Positions 1 to 7,107 of a DNA stretch of 16,399 nt are shown in pieces. Numbering within the stretch: position 1 is the stretch's first letter; the number at the start of each line of letters is the position of its first letter. The DNA is from Fibrobacteraceae bacterium (GTDB lineage: Bacteria > Fibrobacterota > Fibrobacteria > Fibrobacterales > Fibrobacteraceae). Location of the stretch: assembly GCA_021443045.1 (NCBI GenBank), contig JABUUT010000018.1, positions 16,063 to 32,461 on the forward strand, given 5' to 3'. A program made the translations under genes and the position numbers. The notes beneath the pieces were generated by a model. It ran no database searches. It was not told where the DNA came from and was given only the letters and a program-made list of their open reading frames with translations.

Positions 1-62
<62 letters not shown>

Positions 63-70
63 GTTTTTTT

Positions 71-86
71 ACAGTTTTGTGACTGT
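71..86. promoter_or_regulatory. Short dyad between tRNA-Leu and the next gene
   Basis: ACAGT (71-75) and ACTGT (82-86) form a 5-bp inverted repeat with a 6-base loop. It lies between the T run after tRNA-Leu and the ribosome binding site GGAAGG (91-96) of the following gene. It could be a weak processing or termination hairpin or a small operator; the stem is short, so it may be chance. Confidence 0.25.
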
Positions 87-103
87 TCTAGGAAGGATTC
101 AGA

Positions 104-529
104 ATGATTGACTTTTACCCCAGCTCCATCTACTATCCTCGCGAAGCCGTTGAAGAAAAATTGGCAAAGGGCGAACTCCAAAAAACGGAGAAGCACCTCC
201 TAGACTGGACCGACCGTCATCGCGGTGAGATTTGGGATTGCGCTAGAGAAGATTCAGACAATCCAACCGATGAAATTCTGTTGGACAATTTGCGGGCCCT
301 TCTTCTTTGCAAAGGCTCCCTGCAGCCTGCCGCCGACTTGGGCGATGTGCTCAAAGAAATCAAGAACGAAATTTGGTACCGCAACGAAAAAGGGCCAGAA
401 GATAACGAAGAAGTCTCTCTTGACTGGCGCAAAGAATATCTGCCCAAGTGGAGGGAAGCTCGCATGTTCGAAGCGTTTATACTCATCGAAAAAAAATCCG
501 CCCACTTGCTTGAAATTTTAAAAGGCTAA
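104..529 (+). CDS. Hypothetical protein, 141 aa, soluble and charged
   Basis: I do not recognise the family. The product is 141 residues, strongly charged and predicted mostly helical, with no signal peptide or membrane segment, so it is probably cytoplasmic. Tryptophans and acidic/basic clusters are spread along it, and the C-terminal part (about 105-135) has the pattern W-R-K-E-Y-L-P-K-W-R-E-A-R-M-F-E-A-F. The ATG at 104 is preceded by GGAAGG (91-96) with 7 bases between, a good ribosome binding site, which supports the start. It begins only 44 bases after tRNA-Leu, so it may be read from the tRNA promoter, and it is followed by its own rho-independent terminator. It stands alone between a tRNA and a convergent operon, so context gives no function. 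Confidence 0.8.
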   Translation: MIDFYPSSIYYPREAVEEKLAKGELQKTEKHLLDWTDRHRGEIWDCAREDSDNPTDEILLDNLRALLLCKGSLQPAADLGDVLKEIKNEIWYRNEKGPEDNEEVSLDWRKEYLPKWREARMFEAFILIEKKSAHLLEILKG

Positions 530-550
530 AGAAATCCCCCTAAAAATAAC

Positions 551-579
551 CCCCTCCCAAAGAGGGGTTTCGTTTTTTT
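551..579 (+). terminator. Rho-independent terminator after the 141-aa gene
   Basis: CCCCTC (551-556) pairs with GAGGGG (562-567) around a 5-base loop. TTTCG and then a run of seven T (573-579) follow. It ends the + strand gene at 529. The last T bases overlap the stop region of the convergent gene ending at 578, and an A-rich stretch (541-547) on the other side could let the same stem work on the - strand. Confidence 0.8.
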
Positions 580-1114
580 AATACTTGGCCAAAAAACGCA
601 CAGGTATCCAAACTTCCAGTTTTCCCTGTGTTCCCCTGGGATACTTCCAGAACCTTGTAATCTGGTCTAGCACTCTCTGTTTTAAACCTTCATCTTCTGT
701 ATCCGAAAACATAATGCTGGGAGTAAAGTAGCCCAAAGAGTCCAGCACAAAATGGATTCCTAAAAAAACATCGTCATTAACGGATTCCGACTGGATATTC
801 CTTTTAAAAAGCTTTTTAGGGTCTTTCTTGGTATTTTTTTTATAATGTTCCCTGGCCGCATAATGAAAACCGGCAGCACGGGACTTTAAGAATTTTTCAA
901 GTTGCGACAAATCGCGGCCAGCAGAGTTTTCCAGAACATAGATATCGTCTAGAGAAGGCATCACCACACGCCCAACAAAAGAAGGTGCCATGGGAGGTTC
1001 TTCCGGAACCACTTGAAACGGTATGGGCTCGTACAGCTTTACCTGAAAAAGAACATACACCAATCCGGCAAATAAAAACAATAAAAAGAACAATCCCAAA
1101 TTTCGTTTAATCAT
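578..1114 (-). CDS. Membrane-anchored protein with AgmX/TonB-like C-terminal domain
   Basis: The 178-residue protein starts with a short basic stretch and one hydrophobic helix (about residues 5-24), then a proline-rich segment (YEPIPFQVVPEEPP, 28-41), a charged middle with many lysines, and a C-terminal domain. That domain has the rhythm of the AgmX/PglI and TonB C-terminal families: a strand ending in 'FTPSIMFSDTEDEGLKQR', a helix, 'FWKYP', then 'GKLEVWIPVRF'. These families are anchored in the inner membrane and reach into the periplasm. I infer an energy-transducer-like or gliding/adhesion-associated periplasmic role, but at this length it lacks a long TonB linker. No Shine-Dalgarno sequence precedes the ATG; instead ACTTATAT lies two bases before it. 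It is the last gene of the ftsX operon direction, 45 bases after recJ, and may have its own promoter. Confidence 0.7.
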   Translation of the reverse strand: MIKRNLGLFFLLFLFAGLVYVLFQVKLYEPIPFQVVPEEPPMAPSFVGRVVMPSLDDIYVLENSAGRDLSQLEKFLKSRAAGFHYAAREHYKKNTKKDPKKLFKRNIQSESVNDDVFLGIHFVLDSLGYFTPSIMFSDTEDEGLKQRVLDQITRFWKYPRGTQGKLEVWIPVRFLAKY

Positions 1115-1159
1115 ACATATAAGTTACAAAAAAAAATTTCAAAAAAAATCACTGACAAA

Positions 1160-2839
1160 TTATTTTATCGCCTTTATACAAAGTTGCAGAGTCTTCCGGT
1201 CGTTAAAATAATTCCAGCTAGGTTCAAAAATAATCGATAGGGGCGTTCGGCGTCCAAGCAAGGCCTTGCTTTTGCGAAGTCCAAAGCCAATAGCTGGAAA
1301 TATACGGCTTCCTGCTTGTGAAATTTCGAGCTGCAAGTGGCCACCTCGAATTTCACGAACCCGGTGCACCATCACATTGTCAGCTCTAAAAGAGGGGTAC
1401 GGGAAATTTCCGCCAAAAGGTTCCATTCTATCAAAATATTCCAGCACCGTAGAATTCGGTTCCACAAACAACTCACTTAGGGCCACTTGAATATCGTAAG
1501 ACAAGTCATCTTCAACAATTTCTTCACCTGTATACTTTTGCTCAGCAGCACAGTTTTCCAGGCGGTGTTTTAGCTCATCTATTTTTTTTACATCCAGAGA
1601 AAAGCCAGCTGCATTGGCATGCCCTCCCCAACGATCAAAAAGGTCTCTCGTTTCAAATAGAGCCTTGTGCCAGTTAAATCCGGGAACGGCCCTCGCCGAG
1701 GCATGGGCCACCCCGTCATTTATCGAAAGAACCGCTGTGGGGCGATGGTACTCTTGAGCCAATTTAGCAGACACAATTCCAATAACCCCAACATGCCAAC
1801 CTTCACCAGCCAACACCAGCACCGTTGGTATGTTTTCGCCATACTCACGCCGCACTTGCTCCATAGCCATTTCCGTAATTTCGGCTTCTTTCTGCTTGCG
1901 GCGGGCATTCCAGTTTTTTAACTCCGCCAACAAGGTGGGCGCTTCTTTTGCGTCGTTGCAAAGCAACAGTTTTAGCGCTGGGTCCGGGCGTTCCATTCGG
2001 CCAGGAGCATTTAAAAGAGGGGCGTACTTGTACATAACATCAATGCCACCCACAGAACTCTGGGGTTTCATCAAGGATTCGTACATCACCCTAAGTCCAG
2101 GGCGTTCGCTATTCTGCAACTGTTTTAGCCCAGCCCTAGTAAAGAACCTGTTCTCCGGAGTCATCTGCACTAAATCGGCCAATGTTCCCAAGGCCACAAG
2201 GTCTAAAAAACGGGTGGGTTCAGGCTTGCCCAACTTGCTAAACAAAGCGCAGACAAACTTGTAAGAAACACCTACTCCACAAAGTTCCTGATTCGGGTAG
2301 GTATCGCCTTCTTGATGGGGGTCTAAAAGGACATCACAGGGAGGAAGTCCATCTCCAGAAGGTTGGTGGTGGTCCATTACCAAAACATCCATTCCCAATT
2401 CTTTGGCATAGGCAATTTCATCGTTGGCCGTAATGCCGGTATCCACAGTAATCAGGCAACGTGCATGAGACTGGTGCAATTCTTCCACAGCCGACCGCGA
2501 AAGGCCATAACCATCGCCAAATCGGTTTGGCAAACGCCATTCCGACTCAACGCCAATTTCGTTTAAGGCTTGAGTCAACAGCGTCACCGAAGTCATTCCA
2601 TCCAAGTCATAATCTCCAAAGATGAATACTTTTTCGTGATGGTCCCGAACTTTCAAGAGCCAGCCAACGGCTTTTTCCATATTCATCATTAAAAAGGGGT
2701 CTAGAACACAATCTACAGAATCATAGAGAATCCGATGGGCTTCTACAGCACTGCGAATTCCACGAGCCACCAAAAAACGGGCCACCAAATGTGGAATTTT
2801 CAATTCCCTCGCTAATGTAGAAGCCACAAGATCGTTCAT
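1160..2839 (-). CDS. recJ: Single-stranded-DNA-specific exonuclease RecJ
   Basis: RecJ degrades single-stranded DNA 5'-3' in recombination, mismatch and base-excision repair. The 559-residue product has the full set of DHH-family motifs: DYDLDG (76-81), D133 in VDTG, DHH (156-158), D222 in ALGTLADLV, and the DHHA1 part with GWHVGVIG (347-354), SAR (381-383) and GGHANAAG (405-412). The C-terminal OB-like region is present, and length matches the family (about 560-580). All metal-binding motifs are intact, so it should be active. Its ATG shares one base with the stop codon of holB (TAATG), so translation is probably coupled. No frameshift or truncation is visible. Confidence 0.97.
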   Translation of the reverse strand: MNDLVASTLARELKIPHLVARFLVARGIRSAVEAHRILYDSVDCVLDPFLMMNMEKAVGWLLKVRDHHEKVFIFGDYDLDGMTSVTLLTQALNEIGVESEWRLPNRFGDGYGLSRSAVEELHQSHARCLITVDTGITANDEIAYAKELGMDVLVMDHHQPSGDGLPPCDVLLDPHQEGDTYPNQELCGVGVSYKFVCALFSKLGKPEPTRFLDLVALGTLADLVQMTPENRFFTRAGLKQLQNSERPGLRVMYESLMKPQSSVGGIDVMYKYAPLLNAPGRMERPDPALKLLLCNDAKEAPTLLAELKNWNARRKQKEAEITEMAMEQVRREYGENIPTVLVLAGEGWHVGVIGIVSAKLAQEYHRPTAVLSINDGVAHASARAVPGFNWHKALFETRDLFDRWGGHANAAGFSLDVKKIDELKHRLENCAAEQKYTGEEIVEDDLSYDIQVALSELFVEPNSTVLEYFDRMEPFGGNFPYPSFRADNVMVHRVREIRGGHLQLEISQAGSRIFPAIGFGLRKSKALLGRRTPLSIIFEPSWNYFNDRKTLQLCIKAIK

Positions 2840-3966
2840 TACTTGGCACCTTCAAACAATTTTATAGCCAAAGACTGCAGGCATACCGAAACGCTGGTTC
2901 TACGAGAAGCCACTCTCGACATAGTCTCTTGCACCGTCAGTAAGCTTGTTTCCAAAACAGGCAAATTAACCAAAGGATAATCTTGCAAATGAACCCGATC
3001 TGTCGTTTCTGGAATACGCAGAGGAGTTCCAGCCATTTGACGCATCAAATCACAAATCAAGAAAGAAAGCACCTCCAAAAAACGTAGCGCATTGTCGGCA
3101 TCCTCTATGTCCGCTTCATCAATTTCAAAATACAAATCGGAGTAATCCAGAGACAACGATTTTTGTACAAATGAAACAGACAAGTCGCTCCATTTTTTTG
3201 CCGTTTCCATGTAGTACAAGGCTTTTCCCACAGAACCCATGGCAAGGCCCACCACATCATCGGGTACACCGTCGTTAGTTAAATCTTCCTTTTCCAGATA
3301 TTTTTCCATTTCGCTTCGAACTTCATCATCACTTAGGGCTACCAAGTGCAAAGCCAGGCAACGGGAACGAATGGTCTGTAAAAGTTTTTCTCTAGAAGAC
3401 GTTGTCAAAATAAAATAAGTGTCTGTAGGAACTTCTTCCAATGTTTTTAGCAGAGCGTTGGCGGCAGAGTCATTCATTCTGTCGGCTTCAGCCACAATAA
3501 TAACCCGAACGCCCATGCCTCTCAAGGCAAAAGACCCCGTCATATTTCGAATCATGTCTACCGAAATAGAAGCAGCAGTACTAAAGGTATCTATGCCATA
3601 GGGGTTTGCCATTATGGTTTCAATGTAACCTTTCTTAAAATCCTGGACCGTCTTGGCGGTGCTGCCCGCAGAAACATCGGCTGCACTTTTCGCGTTTGCT
3701 TCCTTGGATATCATGGGAAACACCCAATTATCCGTGGCACCGGCATCCACCGCCATTTTGCAGGCAAAGCAACGGCCACAGGGGCGTATATTAGGGTCGG
3801 TACACTGGAGGGCCCTGGCTATTTCCATAGCCATCAATTTTTTTCCAATGCCAGCAGGGCCGTCAATGAGAATTGCCTGAGGAAAACGGTTTTCCCCTAA
3901 AGACGCCATCAAGCGGATACGCTGACGTTCCCAAGAAGCCGGGCCATTCAATCGATATTCAATCAT
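2839..3966 (-). CDS. holB: DNA polymerase III delta' subunit
   Basis: This is an AAA+ clamp-loader subunit that helps load the sliding clamp. With the start used here (375 aa) it has a Walker A GPAGIGKK (36-43), a cysteine module C55-x7-C63-x2-C66-x2-C69 typical of delta'/gamma-type subunits, a Walker-B-like stretch VIIVAEADRM (155-164), the sensor segment ALLKTLEEVP (171-180) and the SRC arginine-finger motif (201-203). An intact Walker A is unlike E. coli delta', which does not bind ATP, but is common in other phyla. A dnaX product is possible, but short length and gene context favour holB. The start ATG at 3966 overlaps the envC-like stop as ATGA. An in-frame ATG at 3981 would add five residues (MVETK) and overlap by 19 bases; neither has a clear ribosome binding site, and I prefer 3966 because ATGA overlaps are typical here. 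Confidence 0.93.
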   Translation of the reverse strand: MIEYRLNGPASWERQRIRLMASLGENRFPQAILIDGPAGIGKKLMAMEIARALQCTDPNIRPCGRCFACKMAVDAGATDNWVFPMISKEANAKSAADVSAGSTAKTVQDFKKGYIETIMANPYGIDTFSTAASISVDMIRNMTGSFALRGMGVRVIIVAEADRMNDSAANALLKTLEEVPTDTYFILTTSSREKLLQTIRSRCLALHLVALSDDEVRSEMEKYLEKEDLTNDGVPDDVVGLAMGSVGKALYYMETAKKWSDLSVSFVQKSLSLDYSDLYFEIDEADIEDADNALRFLEVLSFLICDLMRQMAGTPLRIPETTDRVHLQDYPLVNLPVLETSLLTVQETMSRVASRRTSVSVCLQSLAIKLFEGAK

Positions 3967-5195
3967 TTTTGTTTCAACCATTCCAAAGGATCCACGGTCT
4001 GTGTTCCTTCACTCACTTGAAAGTATAATTTAATTCCATTTAAGGAAGCAATATCCCCCACTTCACCGATTTCCTCGCAATTACGAACTTTTTTACCCTC
4101 CTGAACCCGAATGGTACGCATGTGACCATACACAGAGTAGGTTCCACCCTCGTGTTCCAAGATAACTGAGGGGCCGCGACCATCAATTTCGGACACCATC
4201 ACCACGGTTCCGGGAGCGGCCGCCCGAATGGCCTTACCTCGTTTGCCACGAATTTCAACCCCCAAATTTCTGGTGGCAATGTGCAAAACCGGGTGTTCCT
4301 GAAGTCCGTAACGGCTGATAATCTCACCTTCCAAAGGCATACACTTGGGGCCTTTCACAGAAGAGGCTATCGAGGTCTTTGGCTTGGTTGCCATTTTTTT
4401 GTCATCTGTTTTCTTAAGACCCTTTTTAGATTCCTTGGCTTTTTTCTTCTTAGCCTCAGCTTCTTCCTTCTTGCGTTTTTCTTCCAGCTTTTTAATCAGG
4501 GAAAGCATGGTCTTTTGGTTCTGCTCAAATTCCTTAAGGGCTCGACGCTGCATTTCCTTATCTTGCTTCAAGTTAGAGAGAACTTTTTCCTGACTGTTCA
4601 TCTGGCTAACCAGGCCTTTTTCTTCGGAAGCCTTTCGACTGCGCAAGCTAGAAAGCTCCGCCAGGTGGTTCATCTCCTCTTTCTTCTTGCCATTCCGTTC
4701 CTTTTGCAAAGCCAAAAGTGTTTCTACCATTTCTTTATCTTGGTAAAGCACATGGTGAACCCAATACACTTGCCTTTCGGGGTTTCCTTTTTGGGTAAGC
4801 AAATTGTACAACACCTGAGCTTCACTACTCCGTCCTTTTACATATAAAGTACGAATCCGCTTTTTCATGGATTCTTTTCGCAACTGTATTTTTGAATCCA
4901 GCGAGTCTATTTCTGCCGACAATTGGGCCACCGCCACCTGTGTCATTTTTTCACTTTTTGAAAGTTCATTTATGTAAGTGCGAGTCTGGTTTAAATTCTG
5001 GTCTAAAAGGGAAATGGTATTGAGTACCCCCTTTTCTTCGGTTTCCAGCAACGCCAGCTCCTTTCGTTTTTTTGCCAAATCCGACTCCAGCTTTTTAAGG
5101 GCCGTTTTCTGTTCACTCAGCTGCACCGATGTCTTTTTGGGAGCACCGAAGCCAACACCTACCAACAGGCAAAGGATAAGGGCTAGAATGCGCAA
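3963..5195 (-). CDS. envC: EnvC-like murein hydrolase activator (degenerate LytM/M23 domain)
   Basis: The 410-residue protein has a signal peptide (about 1-18), a long coiled coil (about 22-260, ending in a lysine/glutamate-rich stretch) and a LytM domain (about 285-410). In M23 peptidases zinc is held by HxxxD and HxH. Here those positions are N310 and E314 (in RNLGVE) and K389-L-Y391; only the YGH histidine (358) remains. EnvC of E. coli is also degenerate, reads LYF at the same place and ends in a similar NPQPWL segment (here VDPLEWL). So it should bind and activate an amidase, not cut murein itself. It sits directly after ftsX, its known partner, with a 13-base overlap. The start is TTG at 5195, preceded by GGGG six bases upstream, and the signal peptide begins right there. 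Its stop overlaps the holB start. Confidence 0.92.
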   Translation of the reverse strand: MRILALILCLLVGVGFGAPKKTSVQLSEQKTALKKLESDLAKKRKELALLETEEKGVLNTISLLDQNLNQTRTYINELSKSEKMTQVAVAQLSAEIDSLDSKIQLRKESMKKRIRTLYVKGRSSEAQVLYNLLTQKGNPERQVYWVHHVLYQDKEMVETLLALQKERNGKKKEEMNHLAELSSLRSRKASEEKGLVSQMNSQEKVLSNLKQDKEMQRRALKEFEQNQKTMLSLIKKLEEKRKKEEAEAKKKKAKESKKGLKKTDDKKMATKPKTSIASSVKGPKCMPLEGEIISRYGLQEHPVLHIATRNLGVEIRGKRGKAIRAAAPGTVVMVSEIDGRGPSVILEHEGGTYSVYGHMRTIRVQEGKKVRNCEEIGEVGDIASLNGIKLYFQVSEGTQTVDPLEWLKQK

Positions 5196-6055
5196 AGAAA
5201 ACCCCGAACAGTACGATAACTAAAATAGGCCGACAACAATGTAACCAGCAAAACAACAGCCACCAGAATATAGCCAAGGCCAACTACACCAGCAGCAATT
5301 AAGGGAACAGAATCAGCCAAAGAATTTACCACCACTGCCAAAATAATTGCCGAGAGGCCACTGCCTAAAACACCCTGTGCCACGCCCTGCATTACAAAAG
5401 GAAATTGAATAAAAAAGGTACTGCCGCCAGCATATTTCATATTTTCTACCAAAAGCTTACGAGACAGTAAAGACAGACGTACCGAATTGCTCATAATTAA
5501 AGATAAAGTAATCAGCAAAAGAATACTTAGGCATATGGGCCAAAACACCATTTTAAATTTCCACGCCGCCACTTTTTCGGCCCACTCCACAGGTGCTTGC
5601 ACTTCTTCAAACAAATTTTCCCTGCTTAAATCTTTTACAGCCTCCGCCAAATCTCCTGGATTCTGAAAATCTTCGGCCAAAGACATGCGAAAGAACGGGG
5701 GTATCGGGTTGCCTTCTACAACATCCAGCATTTCGGCCGAAAAATGACGGCGGAAATCAGCCAGGGCAGAATCGGCACACACATACTCCACAGACGTAAG
5801 CCGTTTAAAATGCTCCAGCCTGTTTTTTATCACAGCCACCGAATCTTCAGATACAGATTCCCTTAAAAAAGCTTCTACGGTGTAAAGAGACTTTTCTGCC
5901 GAAAGAAGCCGTACCACGCAGCCTAGAGTAACCAAAGAAGTCGCCAGAAGCAGGGAGCAGAGAAAAATGGTAACTAAGGATGGCAAGATAACCGTGTGGT
6001 GTTGCTTCCACCCGCGAAAAGATTCCGATAATAAGTAACCTAATTGACCGAACAC
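5183..6055 (-). CDS. ftsX: Cell division protein FtsX
   Basis: FtsX is the membrane half of the FtsEX complex, which passes ATP-driven movement to EnvC-type activators at the septum. With the start used here it is 290 residues: a cytoplasmic N-terminus, TM1 (about 24-48), an extracellular domain of about 120 residues, and three further helices in the C-terminal half, the MacB/FtsX arrangement. The sequence 'SLLSRKLLVENMKYAGGS' is the usual loop after TM2. Start choice: there is no in-frame ATG near the N-terminus. GTG at 6055 gives the normal short lead before TM1 and leaves about 45 bases to the divergent gene. TTG at 6100 would add 15 residues but overlap the start codon of that gene. Neither has a Shine-Dalgarno sequence. 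It is followed by its partner envC. ftsE, usually directly upstream, is absent; a divergent gene is there instead. Confidence 0.9.
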   Translation of the reverse strand: MFGQLGYLLSESFRGWKQHHTVILPSLVTIFLCSLLLATSLVTLGCVVRLLSAEKSLYTVEAFLRESVSEDSVAVIKNRLEHFKRLTSVEYVCADSALADFRRHFSAEMLDVVEGNPIPPFFRMSLAEDFQNPGDLAEAVKDLSRENLFEEVQAPVEWAEKVAAWKFKMVFWPICLSILLLITLSLIMSNSVRLSLLSRKLLVENMKYAGGSTFFIQFPFVMQGVAQGVLGSGLSAIILAVVVNSLADSVPLIAAGVVGLGYILVAVVLLVTLLSAYFSYRTVRGFLCAF

Positions 6056-6099
6056 GTTTTGAATATTAGTAAATTTATGAGGTACATTACGAGTTGGCA

Positions 6100-7107
6100 A
6101 TGAAACATATTGTATTAAAAATAACAGCCTTTATCTTTGGCGTAGCCCTCTGGTTCTATGTCATTTCTCTCAAAGACTTTCAACTAACGCTGGAAGTTCC
6201 TGTGGTACTGGGAAAATTACCCGAAACCTTGGCTATTGCGTCCAAGCCACCACACACGCTACCAATTACCGTGGAAGGCCGCTCCATAGACCTAATCCGA
6301 CTCCGTTCCCAGCTTTCCAACTCCGTTTATATCTATATCGATTTGCAGAATGCAGAACTTGGCAACAAGCGCATACACATTTCCGCCCTTAATTTTTCGG
6401 CTCCCGGATTTCCTAACGTTCGCTTTGTGGAGCCCGACAACCAGCGTCTGTTTATCGACCTCGATATCGACACCCGCATAGAACGAAGCATTCCTGTTAA
6501 AAACTTAATTTCCATAAATACCGCTTCGGGATACCTGCTTGCAGACGAACCAAAACTGGAACCCGAAGAAATAAGGGTTTCGGGTGCACGCAACGCCATT
6601 ACCCGCATTATTGAAATTCCCACCAACACGGTTTCCATAGACTCCATTACCGAAGGTGGAAAATATTCCGTTCCTTTGAATTTTTCCCAGTTCCCCATTT
6701 TTGCTTTGCCAAGCGATTCTTCTATCTCCATTTCCTTTAGCGTTCAAAAAATAAACACCAAAAGCTTTAAGAATATTCCCATTAACTTAATTGGGTTCTT
6801 TGATAGAAATGCCATGCGGTACAAACTGGAACCCGATACCGTTTCTGTTGACATTACCGGTGGCAAAGATGTGCTAGACTCCATTTCCAACAGCAACATC
6901 AAGCTGTTCATGGAAGTCAACCGTTTTGAAATTGAAGATGTAGATAGTCTAGCCCCAACTGTTAAGTTGGAGCTTCCTGCAGGTATCAACAGGGATCGTT
7001 CCATCATGGCAATTCAGGTCCATCCCGACAAGGTTCATCTAAAAAAAGAAGTGATTAAAAAAACTACCGTTGAAGACGAAGATGAAGAGGGAGACGAAGA
7101 AGAATGA
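6100..7107 (+). CDS. YbbR-like domain protein (CdaR type)
   Basis: The 335-residue product has one N-terminal membrane helix (about residues 4-24, ending FYVISL) and then an extracytoplasmic beta-rich region with several YbbR-like repeats, e.g. 'FQLTLEVPVVLGKLPETLAI', 'IERSIPVKN...GYLL', 'KSFKNIPINLIG...MRYKLEPDTVSVDITG'. The phrase 'PDTVSVDITGGKDVLDSI' is characteristic. YbbR proteins are membrane-anchored; in Firmicutes the relative CdaR regulates the diadenylate cyclase CdaA, but no such cyclase gene is next to this one, so its role is open. The tail is very acidic (last 11 residues mostly E/D), and its purine-rich codons double as the ribosome binding site of tsaD. The stop overlaps tsaD as ATGA. 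I use ATG 6100; TTG 6094 would add two residues. Confidence 0.85.
   Translation: MKHIVLKITAFIFGVALWFYVISLKDFQLTLEVPVVLGKLPETLAIASKPPHTLPITVEGRSIDLIRLRSQLSNSVYIYIDLQNAELGNKRIHISALNFSAPGFPNVRFVEPDNQRLFIDLDIDTRIERSIPVKNLISINTASGYLLADEPKLEPEEIRVSGARNAITRIIEIPTNTVSIDSITEGGKYSVPLNFSQFPIFALPSDSSISISFSVQKINTKSFKNIPINLIGFFDRNAMRYKLEPDTVSVDITGGKDVLDSISNSNIKLFMEVNRFEIEDVDSLAPTVKLELPAGINRDRSIMAIQVHPDKVHLKKEVIKKTTVEDEDEEGDEEE

Noticed and set aside
1115..1159. Terminator between recJ and the AgmX-like gene
   Set aside because: There are runs of eight and nine T on the - strand but no stable stem before them.
4281..4847. 188-codon hydrophobic open frame on + opposite the envC-like gene
   Set aside because: The Phe/Leu-rich translation is what the antisense of a Lys/Glu-rich coiled coil produces; there is no ribosome binding site.
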